A stretch of 64,000 nt of DNA from Chloracidobacterium validum (GTDB lineage Bacteria > Acidobacteriota > Blastocatellia > Chloracidobacteriales > Chloracidobacteriaceae): contig NZ_CP072648.1 in assembly GCF_018304825.1 (NCBI RefSeq), positions 107,501 through 171,500 on the forward strand, read 5' to 3'. Shown piece by piece: positions 54,084 to 63,254 of this stretch. A model generated the notes under the pieces. The model was not told where the DNA came from. It ran no database searches and was given only the letters and a program-made list of their open reading frames with translations. Made by a program: the position numbers and the translations under genes. Position 1 is the first letter of the stretch, and each line of letters begins with the position of its first letter.

Positions 54084-54362
54084 ATGTCGGATGTTGACAT
54101 TACCTTTCGCAATGAAAACAACGGGAAGGAAGTGGAAGTCACAGTTTCTGACGACATGACCGCAGACGCCATCTTGCGAAACCTTGTTGAAGCAGGTGTG
54201 ATCCCGAACATACCGGGCACGACGCTGGTATTTCGGAATATACAGCTACGTCCCGGTCAAACATTGGCTCAGGCTGGCGTTGTTTCTGGGGATGTAGTTG
54301 GGATTTTTCTCAATACACGCGGCGGGCAGAAGCTGTTTTCGCTATCCAGGGCGCTTGTTTAG
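54084..54362 (+). CDS. Ubiquitin-like (beta-grasp) protein with internal diglycine
   Basis: A 92-residue protein with a beta-grasp sequence pattern: EVEVTVSDDMTADAILRNLV (beta2-alpha1), TTLVFRNIQLRPGQTLAQAG and VSGDVVGIFLNTRGG (last strand). The TRGG at residues 78-81 falls where ubiquitin ends LRLRGG, but 11 residues (QKLFSLSRALV) follow, as in ubiquitin precursors. Similar to EsaB/YukD-type Ubls in the fold. gagg 9 bases upstream decides the ATG at 54084. It is the last gene of the E1 unit, 11 bp before the convergent DICT gene. Ubl assignment is by pattern; function is inferred. Confidence 0.8.
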   Translation: MSDVDITFRNENNGKEVEVTVSDDMTADAILRNLVEAGVIPNIPGTTLVFRNIQLRPGQTLAQAGVVSGDVVGIFLNTRGGQKLFSLSRALV

Positions 54363-54373
54363 GGCAATCGCCT

Positions 54374-54979
54374 TTACTGCACAGCCACCGCCGGGTCGGC
54401 TTGCGGTAGCACACGTAGCTCCTGCCGGATGTAATGCTCTTGGATGCTATTGCGAATAGCATCAATATACTCATCCCGATAAGTCCAAAATCCTTCGAAA
54501 CGCCGCCTTCCATTGGTGTGTCCATTTTTGCCTGGAACTATCGGGGGTGGTCCCGGGTGCGGCCGCTCGCGGGCGAACAAGGCAATGCGGAATCGCGGGT
54601 CATCGCTCAGGACGATCCAGTAATCCCGGCACGCTTGGTCAGCGGGGCGGAAAAACTGGACGCTGTCAGCCAAAAAGGGTGGTAGGACGTCTGGCTCACC
54701 AATAATCCAGACGTCTTTTGAAGTTTTGGCAACGGCTGCGTAGCGCTCTTGCTGCGGTATGAACAGCGAAAGCTTCTGAAACGATGCAATAAATAGCCCA
54801 GAGAGCCGTTTTTCGATGAAGCGGTCTTCAATGTAGTGTGAAATACTGAGCATCAGTGAAAAGTTGAGCGTCCGAAACGTATCAGTCTCGGTAACCGGTA
54901 ACCCTCCCCCATTCTGCTCCGCGCGCGCATCGAGGTGGTTTACAATGTTGTCGAATGTTGTGGCGATGGGTGCTGACAT
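54374..54979 (-). CDS. DICT sensory-domain protein
   Basis: A 201-residue protein made mainly of a DICT (diguanylate cyclase/two-component-associated) domain: ISHYIEDRFIEKRLSGLFIA, then FQKLSLFIPQQERYAAVAK, DVWIIGEPD and WIVLSDDPRFRIALFARE. The C-terminus RRRFEGFWTYRDEYIDAI is typical. No output domain is attached. The ATG at 54979 has a gggag site. It may work with separate signalling partners. Confidence 0.82.
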   Translation of the reverse strand: MSAPIATTFDNIVNHLDARAEQNGGGLPVTETDTFRTLNFSLMLSISHYIEDRFIEKRLSGLFIASFQKLSLFIPQQERYAAVAKTSKDVWIIGEPDVLPPFLADSVQFFRPADQACRDYWIVLSDDPRFRIALFARERPHPGPPPIVPGKNGHTNGRRRFEGFWTYRDEYIDAIRNSIQEHYIRQELRVLPQADPAVAVQ

Positions 54980-55205
54980 GGCGAAACTCCCATGGCAACC
55001 GCGCCCCCATCGGCGACCGGCGGGATAGGCTGCCGGGGACGTAACTCGTCGGAGCAAGCTTGGCATCTGCGACGGTTAAGTTTATTTTCGTACACTTTTC
55101 GATACAACACAACCCCTGTTCGTCAAAAAGTGTGCTTTTCTTCACGTTAGTATGATCGAGGGTGTGATCAAGGCTGGTGCCTAGTTGCCGAATCATGCAA
55201 AAGGC

Positions 55206-55234
55206 TTGACAAATTGGTCAGTGGGTACCATTAT
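55206..55234 (+). promoter_or_regulatory. Sigma70-type promoter of tRNA-Gly
   Basis: ttgaca (55206-55211), a 17-bp spacer and cattat (55229-55234), 32 bp before the mature tRNA. Confidence 0.85.
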
Positions 55235-55266
55235 CCCGAATACCCGTAGGTTGCTTGGGGGCGATT

Positions 55267-55341
<75 letters not shown>

Positions 55342-55353
55342 AGTAAAGCACTG

Positions 55354-55390
55354 AAAAGACGACGAATGTAGTCTGATTCGTCGTCTTTTT
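55354..55390 (+). terminator. Rho-independent terminator after tRNA-Gly
   Basis: aaaagacgacgaat (55354-55367) pairs with attcgtcgtctttt (55376-55389), a 14-bp stem with an 8-nt loop ending in a T-run. Confidence 0.95.
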
Positions 55391-55487
55391 GTTTATGATG
55401 CTCATGACTGCTTGACATCTATGAGGTGCGAGATGTAGAGTCACAGGCTTCCACAAGCACAACTTTAAAAAAGAGATTTCTGAACCC

Positions 55488-57305
55488 ATGGCAGATAATG
55501 TGCAGCCGTCCGGCCCTGAAGGCGTGACCATCACGCCGCTTCGTGCGCCGGTCGTTACTTCTTCACCAGCACCGGAAGAATCCATCCCCGATGCGGAATC
55601 CACCGTTGCATCGGCCGGAGAAGCTTCGGATGACTCCGATTTTGCTTCAATGCTCGATGACTACGAGCAGACTTCGGCCACGGTTTCGCCGGGCGACATC
55701 GTGGTTGGGCAAGTCGTATCAATCACCGAGCGTGGTGTCGTCGTGGACATTGGCTTCAAATCCGAAGGACTGGTTCCGAAGGAAGAGTTCACTGGGCCGG
55801 ATGGCGAGTTGACCATTGCCCGTGGGGCTTCGGTTGAGGTGATGGTCAAGCAAATCGAGGGTGGCGATGGGTATGTCGAGCTTTCCCATGCCGATGCGCG
55901 TCGCCATCACATGTGGGAAGTTATCGAGAAAGCCTTTACTGACAATCAAACGGTTTCTGGCAAGATAACGGAGCGAACCAAGGGGGGGCTACAGGTCGAT
56001 TTGGGCGGCATCACCGCTTTTTTGCCCGGCAGCCAGGCTGACATTCGCCCACTGCGCAATTTGGATGCGCTCCTGGGCCGTGAGATGACCTTCCGCATTT
56101 TGAAACTCAACAAGAAGCGCAACAATATCGTCCTGTCGCGCAAAGTTCTGCTTGAGGAAGAGACATCAGCGCGGAAGGCTGAGACCCTACGCTTACTTGA
56201 TGAGAATGTCATCGTTTCGGGGCAGGTAAAGAATCTGACGGATTATGGGGCATTTATTGACCTTGGTGGGATTGACGGGCTGCTGCACGTGACGGATATG
56301 TCGTGGGGGCGGCTGCCAAAGCCTTCCGACTTGTTCAGCGTCGGCGATACCGTCCAGGTCAAGGTGCTCAAGTTTGACCGTGAGCGTGAGCGCGTCAGCC
56401 TTGGTTATAAGCAGCTTCTCCCTGATCCCTGGGACACGGTCAACGAGCGCTTCCGTCGCAACGACATTGTCAAGGGGCGAGTGGTTTCCGTGACCGATTA
56501 TGGCGCTTTTGTTGAGCTTGAAGATGGGATTGAAGGCCTTGTCCATGTATCTGAAATGACGTGGTCGAAGCGCATCAAGCATCCATCCAAGCTGGTATCG
56601 GTTGGTGATGAGGTCGAGGCGATGGTTCTGGAAGTGGATCAGTCCAATCGCCGGGTCAGCCTGGGGATGAAGCAAATCCAGCCCAACCCCTGGGACTCAG
56701 TTGCCCAGCGCTACTCAGTTGGCTCACGGGTTTCTGGAAAAGTTCGCAACTTGACCGACTTTGGTGCTTTCGTCGAAATCGAAGACGGGATCGATGGCTT
56801 GATTCATGTCTCCGATTTGTCCTGGACCAAGCGCGTCAAGCATCCTTCGGATGTCCTCAAGAAAGGACAGATCATCGAAGCCATTATTACGAGCATTGAT
56901 ACTGTCAACCGGCGGCTCAGCCTCTCTATCAAAGACCTTGAGCCGAATGCTTGGGAGCGATTCTTCCAAAATCACCGGTTGGGAGATGTCGTAACGGGCA
57001 AGGTCGTGCGGATTGCTGGATTTGGTGTCTTTGTGGAGATCGAGGAAGGCATTGAGGGGCTTTGCCACATTTCCGAGCTATCCGATCAACGGATTGATCG
57101 GGCCGAGTCAGTTGTCTCCGTCGGACAAGTTTTACCATTCAAGATACTCAAGCTTGACGAAGCCAATCGGAAAATAGGTCTGTCGGCGCGAGCGGTCGGC
57201 AAGGAAAATGACCCAGAGGATGTCAGCAACTACCTCAGTAGCGAGACTATGACCAGCCTGGGTGAACTGGCGCGTTTTGTGCGCAATGAGAAGGAATCAC
57301 GCTAG
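55488..57305 (+). CDS. rpsA: 30S ribosomal protein S1
   Basis: A 605-residue protein with six S1 RNA-binding repeats (about residues 65-135, 152-218, 235-305, 320-390, 407-477, 494-565). Repeats 3-6 are the most regular, each with a GxVxxxTDYGAFVEL-type core such as VKNLTDYGAFIDLGGIDGLLHV. The first 60 residues are a Pro/Ser/Ala/Glu-rich disordered extension not found in E. coli S1. It initiates translation on structured mRNAs. The ATG is at 55488. Confidence 0.96.
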   Translation: MADNVQPSGPEGVTITPLRAPVVTSSPAPEESIPDAESTVASAGEASDDSDFASMLDDYEQTSATVSPGDIVVGQVVSITERGVVVDIGFKSEGLVPKEEFTGPDGELTIARGASVEVMVKQIEGGDGYVELSHADARRHHMWEVIEKAFTDNQTVSGKITERTKGGLQVDLGGITAFLPGSQADIRPLRNLDALLGREMTFRILKLNKKRNNIVLSRKVLLEEETSARKAETLRLLDENVIVSGQVKNLTDYGAFIDLGGIDGLLHVTDMSWGRLPKPSDLFSVGDTVQVKVLKFDRERERVSLGYKQLLPDPWDTVNERFRRNDIVKGRVVSVTDYGAFVELEDGIEGLVHVSEMTWSKRIKHPSKLVSVGDEVEAMVLEVDQSNRRVSLGMKQIQPNPWDSVAQRYSVGSRVSGKVRNLTDFGAFVEIEDGIDGLIHVSDLSWTKRVKHPSDVLKKGQIIEAIITSIDTVNRRLSLSIKDLEPNAWERFFQNHRLGDVVTGKVVRIAGFGVFVEIEEGIEGLCHISELSDQRIDRAESVVSVGQVLPFKILKLDEANRKIGLSARAVGKENDPEDVSNYLSSETMTSLGELARFVRNEKESR

Positions 57306-57417
57306 GCGTAATCCAGCAAGGGTGCGGCCCTGCTTGGCGGCGCTCATCTGATCAGCATCGGTGCCAAGGCACGCGCTGTGTTGTTTCCCAGCCCATCGTT
57401 TTCTCTGGTGTATCAGC

Positions 57418-58650
57418 ATGGGAAAGCACCGAGTCTTGATTTTGGGGGGTGGGTTCGGAGGCTTGTACACAGCCCGCGCCCTGTGCCGTTCAGCAGCAGC
57501 ACCGGCCGTGGAGGTGACGCTTGTCAGTCGGACGCCGAACTTTCTTTTCCTGCCGCTTTTGTATGAGATTCTGACCGACGAAGTCACCGACTGGCAGATT
57601 GCGCCTCCGCTCACGGAAGTCCTGCCGTCCAACTGCCGTTTCATTCATGGGGATGTGGTTGGCGGGGAGTTCAGTGCGGGCCAGTGTCGGGTCCGCGTCC
57701 ACCAGTCAGACAGTGATCTGCTGCTCGAAGCCGACACACTGGTGTTGGCGCTTGGTAATGTCTCGGACGACTTCGGGCTGCCTGGCGTCAAGACGCATAC
57801 CCGTCCTTTTCGGTCGCTGGCCGATGCTCACGCGCTCAAGTCGGCGGTGGAGGAAGCTGTCCGGCGCGCAACCGGATCGCGTGAAACGGCGGCATTCGCC
57901 ATCATTGGTGCCGGTCCAAGCGGCGTGGAACTAGCGGCCGTTGTGGCGGACAAGCTGCATGCCGAGTTACGAAAGGTTGGGTTGCCACCAACCCAGGTAC
58001 ACCTGCATTTGGTCGATCGTCTGTCTGAAATCTTGCCGCAGTATGCTTCGGCACTACGCCACTTTGCCGAGCGGGAACTGGCCCGGCGGGGGGTTCACCT
58101 GCACCTGGGTGTTGGTGTCGCTGCCTGTTCGGCCTCTGGAGTCGAGCTGGAAAACGGAGCGCACGTTGCGGCCGATACCATCGTGTGGACGGCCGGCAGT
58201 CGTCCGACACCGGTTCTTGCGGAGTTCCCATTTGTCCGCGACCGGCGGGGGCGGATTCCAGTTGCCCGGACGCTTGAGGTTCCCGGTTTTCCCGGTGTCT
58301 ATGCGTTGGGGGATATTGCGGCGAGCGCCGCCGCGCCGGCAACGGCGCAGGTCGCCGTCAGGCAAGCGTTGGTAGTGGCTGACAATATCGCTGCTCGTTT
58401 GCGGGGTGCGCCGTTGCGGGAATACCACTATGAATCGCTCGGAGAAATGATGACACTCGGTCGTGGCACCGGCGCGGCAAATATCTTGGGACTCGCCTTT
58501 GATGGCGTCACCGGCTACTTGACCCGTCGTCTCGTGTATTTGCTCGCCATGCCTGACACCTGGCATGCGACACGGGTTGGACTAAGTTGGCTGGGACAAT
58601 CCATTGAGGAAGTTTGGCAGGCTTGGTCGGTGCCGGCTGCGACGGATTGA
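57418..58650 (+). CDS. ndh: Type II NADH dehydrogenase (NDH-2)
   Basis: A 410-residue FAD-dependent oxidoreductase. The FAD motif is VLILGGGFGGLYTARAL, the NAD(P)H motif AFAIIGAGPSGVELA, and the second FAD segment FPGVYALGDIAASAA. The C-terminal amphipathic region LAFDGVTGYLTRRLVYLLAM supports membrane attachment. It passes electrons from NADH to quinone without pumping. The ATG at 57418 is chosen over an open frame to 57361. It is followed by the tRNA-Lys. Confidence 0.93.
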   Translation: MGKHRVLILGGGFGGLYTARALCRSAAAPAVEVTLVSRTPNFLFLPLLYEILTDEVTDWQIAPPLTEVLPSNCRFIHGDVVGGEFSAGQCRVRVHQSDSDLLLEADTLVLALGNVSDDFGLPGVKTHTRPFRSLADAHALKSAVEEAVRRATGSRETAAFAIIGAGPSGVELAAVVADKLHAELRKVGLPPTQVHLHLVDRLSEILPQYASALRHFAERELARRGVHLHLGVGVAACSASGVELENGAHVAADTIVWTAGSRPTPVLAEFPFVRDRRGRIPVARTLEVPGFPGVYALGDIAASAAAPATAQVAVRQALVVADNIAARLRGAPLREYHYESLGEMMTLGRGTGAANILGLAFDGVTGYLTRRLVYLLAMPDTWHATRVGLSWLGQSIEEVWQAWSVPAATD

Positions 58651-58674
58651 GCCGATGTTGCGCTGGCAGCCAGC

Positions 58675-58704
58675 TTGACAAAGCCGGACTTGCCAGCTTA
58701 TATC
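58675..58704 (+). promoter_or_regulatory. Sigma70-type promoter of tRNA-Lys
   Basis: ttgaca (58675-58680) and tatatc (58699-58704), spacer 18 bp, or ttatat with a 17-bp spacer. It is 14 bp upstream of the mature tRNA. Confidence 0.75.
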
Positions 58705-58718
58705 TAGAGTCAGTTTGC

Positions 58719-58794
<76 letters not shown>

Positions 58795-58809
58795 CAAGCT
58801 CGAAAAAGG

Positions 58810-58843
58810 CAGGCAGCTCATTGAGCTTGCCTGTTCGCTTTTT
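58810..58843 (+). terminator. Probable terminator after tRNA-Lys
   Basis: aggcagctc pairs with gagcttgcct (58811-58832) with one bulged base and a 3-nt loop. ttttt follows after six bases (about 58839-58843). Confidence 0.55.
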
Positions 58844-58906
58844 AGGAAGCAAAATCCGCCAACGCTTTTCAGTCTTGTCTCAAAGGCTTACAGGTTATAG
58901 CCGGGC

Positions 58907-60832
58907 ATGATTGCTTATCTTGTTGCGTGGCTTGGCTTGTCAATCCTGTGCGTGATGATTGGCACTTCGGTGGTGCGGCTTTTCGGTTGTCCGACAAGCA
59001 TCGCGCGTCCAGCCGATCGACTAATCGCCTCACTTTGGGTCGGTTTGTTGACGTTGGCCAGTGCCCTACTGGCTACGTCACTGGTTGTTCCTCTTCGCCC
59101 AGCTTGGTGTTTGCTCGTTGCCTTTGGACTTTCCCTGCCAGCTCTATGTTCAAAAGACTCGACGGATACTCTATGGGACTACGCGCAGTTCCTGACGTTG
59201 CCTTTGATGTTGAGTGGCGTGGCCTTGGCTTTAGCGATGGCTTGGTTTGTCTTGCGTGGCACGCTCTTGGAAGATGCGCATATTTATCATATTCCTCGAA
59301 TTCGTTGGTATAGCGAATATGGCACTGTCCCAGGTTTAGCTCTTCTGGAACCACATTTAGGCTATGCCAGTAGCTGGCACGCACTGACCGCCCCTTTTGA
59401 TGCTGGTTTTTTGTGTGGGCGTGCTTATGCGCTTATCAATGGATTTCTTTGCACGCTATTTTCAGCCAATTTCATTCTTGTTGGCTGGAGATTATATCGA
59501 GCAAAGATGCAAGTTTCAGACTGGTTTTTGGCAACCGCATCTGTTATTTATTTTAGCACATGCTTTAGGCAATGGACTCAAATTATTTTTTCGCCTTCAC
59601 CAGATATTGCTGTCATACTCGTGACCGTCATGATCGGCTGGATGTTGCTGGTTGAAGGTAAGCGGTCAGAACCTAGGCCACGAGCTGCCTTGTTTTGTAG
59701 TCTGGGTGCACTGAGCCTGAAACTTTCACTCGCCCCAGTCGTTGCCATCGTTACACTAGTTGAGTTATGGCAGCTTCACGTGTCGCCGCGGCAGCTCGTC
59801 CGCTTGTCGTTCGTGGCGGTTGGCTACGCGCTTCCTTTCTTGCTGGCACAGTTTATATCAAGCGGATTTCCACTTTATCCGATAACAGTTCCCAATCTTC
59901 AAGTTGATTGGGGAATTGATTTGATGACTGCTGAACTTGAGGCCAAATTGCCAGCACTTACTGTCCCTTACGGGTTTCATCCAACCTCTCCTTCAAACGC
60001 ACCATCAGATTGGTCTGAAATGTTTTCAAATCTTTTTCACAATCAATCTTACTTGATGCTTTTCTCTACCGTAAATTTGATGATTTGCGGGGCGCTTGCA
60101 TTTTCAACTCAAAAATTGAGCTCGATTAAAACATTGGCATGTATTGGACTGATTGGAAATATATTTATACTTTCCTCAGCTCCTGATATCCGTTATGGGC
60201 TTTGCTATGTTCACGTGGGACTCTCAACACTTGTCGCTTTGTTTGCATCTGAATGGCTCGGGAAAAAATTGCTCCTTGCCAACAAAGGTCTGCGTGTCAG
60301 AGTGTTTTACATATACTTGCTGGCCATTGCTCTGGCCTTCTTCCCCTTGAGAATTTCCGTGACGGTGCTCTTGCTGGCCTGGGTCGGGAGTATGGCACTC
60401 CTGTTTCGGGCAAGTCGCTTGGAAGCCCGGTTACGAGCGCTGAATTTACCGCTCCGGTGGACGCCGGCAGCGGCGGCGTTGACCGTCGCCGGTTGTCTGA
60501 CGGCTACGTCCTATGCCAAAGATGCAACGGAGATGGTCATGGCATCTTACGCTGGCGCCGGCCTCTTCAGACTGCCGGATAATTCTGTTCCGAAGTGGTT
60601 GCTCCCACCTCCGACGGTACGTTACCGTTTGACTGTCAAGGGTCCAGAAGCCATTGTCCCGGTCAACGCCCGGTATGAGACCAAAATTGTCGGCGGGCAT
60701 CGCTACCTATATCCCATAGTCGGGTTTTGCAGCGACGCTGAACTGCCATGCGGCTCGTATGGTATTCGTTCCGATATTCGGTGGCGTGATCCCCGGCGGG
60801 GATTGGCCGGTGGATTCTCACGCTCCAGATAG
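58907..60832 (+). CDS. Polytopic membrane protein, LIC_10190/glycosyltransferase-like
   Basis: A 641-residue protein with about 12 TM helices and a soluble C-terminal end. It contains LEDAHIYHIPRIRWYSEYGT, an early acidic-loop motif resembling GT-C membrane glycosyltransferases and the LIC_10190-type family often linked to surface polysaccharides. The middle (about 59400-60300) is clearly richer in A+T than the ends and neighbours. It begins 113 bp after a tRNA-Lys. Function is inferred; no glycan genes lie nearby. Confidence 0.7.
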   Translation: MIAYLVAWLGLSILCVMIGTSVVRLFGCPTSIARPADRLIASLWVGLLTLASALLATSLVVPLRPAWCLLVAFGLSLPALCSKDSTDTLWDYAQFLTLPLMLSGVALALAMAWFVLRGTLLEDAHIYHIPRIRWYSEYGTVPGLALLEPHLGYASSWHALTAPFDAGFLCGRAYALINGFLCTLFSANFILVGWRLYRAKMQVSDWFLATASVIYFSTCFRQWTQIIFSPSPDIAVILVTVMIGWMLLVEGKRSEPRPRAALFCSLGALSLKLSLAPVVAIVTLVELWQLHVSPRQLVRLSFVAVGYALPFLLAQFISSGFPLYPITVPNLQVDWGIDLMTAELEAKLPALTVPYGFHPTSPSNAPSDWSEMFSNLFHNQSYLMLFSTVNLMICGALAFSTQKLSSIKTLACIGLIGNIFILSSAPDIRYGLCYVHVGLSTLVALFASEWLGKKLLLANKGLRVRVFYIYLLAIALAFFPLRISVTVLLLAWVGSMALLFRASRLEARLRALNLPLRWTPAAAALTVAGCLTATSYAKDATEMVMASYAGAGLFRLPDNSVPKWLLPPPTVRYRLTVKGPEAIVPVNARYETKIVGGHRYLYPIVGFCSDAELPCGSYGIRSDIRWRDPRRGLAGGFSRSR

Positions 60833-60901
60833 CGCACGGCTGGCGTGTGAGTGTCGTGCCTTGCCCTGAGTGCGCACTCCATTTGCCAGGATGAGCTGCC
60901 T

Positions 60902-61774
60902 ATGCGTCTTGCCTACCTTCGCCATGCCTTGCGCCCCTCACCTTTCACGGCGGTGGTGGTGAATGACCTTGCTGTGGATGTCAGCCACACGCTGGCGACG
61001 CCAGTAGATAGCTTTGCCCTGGACCAACCCGCTCGCCAGGACTTGATGGAGCGCGCGAACGAAGCAGCCTGCCACCGGGAGGACGGGGTCGTACCGTTAG
61101 CGGAAACAGTCTTCTTACCACCCGTCCCGCGTCCGGGCAAAATCGTCGCCGTTGGGTTGAACTACCGCGACCACGCCGCCGAGCAAGGCAAAACGCCGCC
61201 AGCGGCGCCGGTGGTCTTTGCCAAGTACGCCAGTGCGTTGACGGGCCACGAGTCGCCCATTGTCTTGCCGCCCAACAGCCGCGAGGTGGATTACGAAGCC
61301 GAGTTGGCGGTCGTCATTGGGCGTCCAGCCCGACAGATCGCCCGCGAAGCAGCTTATGACTACGTTGGTGGCTACACCCTGCTCAATGACGTGAGCGCCC
61401 GCGACATGCAGCGCCAAGATAAGCAGTTTACCCGCGCCAAGTCCTGCGACACCTTTGCCCCGATGGGTCCGTGGTTGGTCACGGCCGACGAAATACCCGC
61501 TCCTCACGCGCTTGACATTCGCTTGACGCTCAATGGACAGGTGATGCAGTCCTCCAGCACGCGCGAGATGATCTTTGACATTCCCTACCTCATTTGGTTT
61601 TTGTCGCAGTCCATGACGCTCGAGCCAGGGGATGTCATTTCCACCGGCACGCCGGGCGGCGTCGGTGTTTTTCGCCAACCTCCGGTTTTCCTGAAACCCG
61701 GCGATGAAGTCGCTGTGACCATCGAGGCGTTGGGTACGTTGAAGAACCATGTCGTTGCCGCAGCGGTTGCCTGA
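60902..61774 (+). CDS. Fumarylacetoacetate hydrolase (FAH) family protein
   Basis: A 290-residue FAH-fold enzyme. Metal and active-site motifs are KIVAVGLNYRDHAAE, DYEAELAVVIGR and NDVSARDMQ, then FDTFAPMGPW-type and STGTPGGVGVFR. Such proteins cleave C-C bonds or isomerise 2-hydroxyhepta-dienedioate-type acids, or act as oxaloacetate tautomerase or acylpyruvase. The ATG at 60902 with aggat upstream is chosen. It overlaps selA by 26 bp. Confidence 0.9.
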   Translation: MRLAYLRHALRPSPFTAVVVNDLAVDVSHTLATPVDSFALDQPARQDLMERANEAACHREDGVVPLAETVFLPPVPRPGKIVAVGLNYRDHAAEQGKTPPAAPVVFAKYASALTGHESPIVLPPNSREVDYEAELAVVIGRPARQIAREAAYDYVGGYTLLNDVSARDMQRQDKQFTRAKSCDTFAPMGPWLVTADEIPAPHALDIRLTLNGQVMQSSSTREMIFDIPYLIWFLSQSMTLEPGDVISTGTPGGVGVFRQPPVFLKPGDEVAVTIEALGTLKNHVVAAAVA

Positions 61775-63167
61775 GCGTGCGCGCCGGCTGCGCGCCCTGC
61801 CGTCTGTCGAACGCTTAGCGCAGACGCTCGATGCCGAGACCTCACTGGCAGGATTCACCGCCGCCGAGCGCCGCGCGGCCGCCCGTCAGGCCATTGCTCA
61901 ACTGCGTACTGAACTGCAAAACCAGGCGCTTGAACGAAGCGCTGCCGACCTGTTCGCCCAGAGCCTTGCCGCGGCCCGTGCTTGGTTGGCAGCCCGTGGG
62001 GGCATGCGTCCGGTCATCAACGCAACCGGCGTTATCCTACATACCAATCTGGGACGTGCTCCCCTAGCGCGTGCGGCGCTCGAAGCACTGACAATGATTG
62101 CTGGCGGCTACTGCAACCTTGAGTACGACTTGGCTACGGGCCGACGCGACCGGCGCGACCGGCATGGCGAAGCTCACTGGCAGATGCTGCTGGGCTGTGA
62201 GGCGGCACTGGTGGTCAACAACTGCGCCGCGGCCGTCTGGCTGGTGCTCGATACCTTTGGCCGTGGGCAGACGGCGCTCATCTCGCGGGGTGAGTTAGTC
62301 GAAATCGGCGGTGGGTTTCGGATTCCCGACATCATGGCCAAAAGCGGCGTGACGCTGTGCGAAGTCGGGACGACGAATCGTACCCGCCTGGCAGACTACG
62401 CAGCCGCCTTGGAAACACTTTCCGATGCACGGCTCATCGTGCGCGTTCACCAGTCAAACTTCCGCCTACTGGGCTTTACCGAACGCCCGTCCCTAGCGGC
62501 GCTGGCCGTGCTGGCACGCCAGCGCGGCCTCCTGCTTTTTGATGATATTGGCAGCGGACAACTGACTGACTTGAGTGCCTATGGCGTGTTGGATGAGCCA
62601 TCCCCAGCGCGGTCGTTGGCGGACGGCGCCGATCTCGTTACCTTCAGCGCCGACAAGCTCCTGGGCGGACCCCAGGCCGGCGTCATTGCCGGTCGCCGTG
62701 ACCTCATTGAACAGCTCCGCCGCAACCCGCTTCTGCGCGCGCTGCGTGCCGATAAACTGACCTACGCGGCGCTCGAAGCCACGCTCAAGCTGTACTGCAC
62801 CCGTGCGCCGGAGGCAATTCCGACCGTGGCCATGATTCGGCAAACCCCGGATGCCATCCGGCGGCGTGCCCGGCGATTGCGCCTTCAAATCCAACGCCGG
62901 TGTCCGGCTGAAACCCTGGCGGTACACCTGTCGCCAGGGCATTCCGTCATTGGCGGCGGCTGTGCCCCACAGGTACAACTGCCGACAACGCTTGTCCGGC
63001 TGACCTCGACCACCGTCGCCGCCGATGAACTGGCCACCCGGCTGCGGCAGCGGTCGCCGGCCATTGTGACACGCATCGAAAATGGTTGTGTCGTGCTTGA
63101 TCCGCGGACGATTCTACCGGCACAAGAGCGCGCTCTGCTCCAGGGTATTGTCGAAAGCCTGGCATGA
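61749..63167 (+). CDS. selA: L-seryl-tRNA(Sec) selenium transferase
   Basis: A 472-residue PLP enzyme that converts seryl-tRNA(Sec) to selenocysteinyl-tRNA(Sec) with selenophosphate. The N-terminal tRNA-binding helical region (LPSVERLAQTLD) precedes PVINATGVILHTNLGRAPL. LEYDLATGRRDRRDRHGEA is next, and the PLP lysine is Lys303 in FSADKLLGGPQAG. The start ATG at 61749 lies inside the FAH gene. selB, selD and selC are not seen here, but the genome should encode selenoproteins. Confidence 0.95.
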   Translation: MSLPQRLPERARRLRALPSVERLAQTLDAETSLAGFTAAERRAAARQAIAQLRTELQNQALERSAADLFAQSLAAARAWLAARGGMRPVINATGVILHTNLGRAPLARAALEALTMIAGGYCNLEYDLATGRRDRRDRHGEAHWQMLLGCEAALVVNNCAAAVWLVLDTFGRGQTALISRGELVEIGGGFRIPDIMAKSGVTLCEVGTTNRTRLADYAAALETLSDARLIVRVHQSNFRLLGFTERPSLAALAVLARQRGLLLFDDIGSGQLTDLSAYGVLDEPSPARSLADGADLVTFSADKLLGGPQAGVIAGRRDLIEQLRRNPLLRALRADKLTYAALEATLKLYCTRAPEAIPTVAMIRQTPDAIRRRARRLRLQIQRRCPAETLAVHLSPGHSVIGGGCAPQVQLPTTLVRLTSTTVAADELATRLRQRSPAIVTRIENGCVVLDPRTILPAQERALLQGIVESLA

Positions 63168-63254
63168 AGCGCCAGCGCGGGCTATCCACGGCGACGGCCA
63201 AGCCCATTTCGGCTATGCTCGCCACACCATCAAATTGTCCCGCTGTGACTTGCC

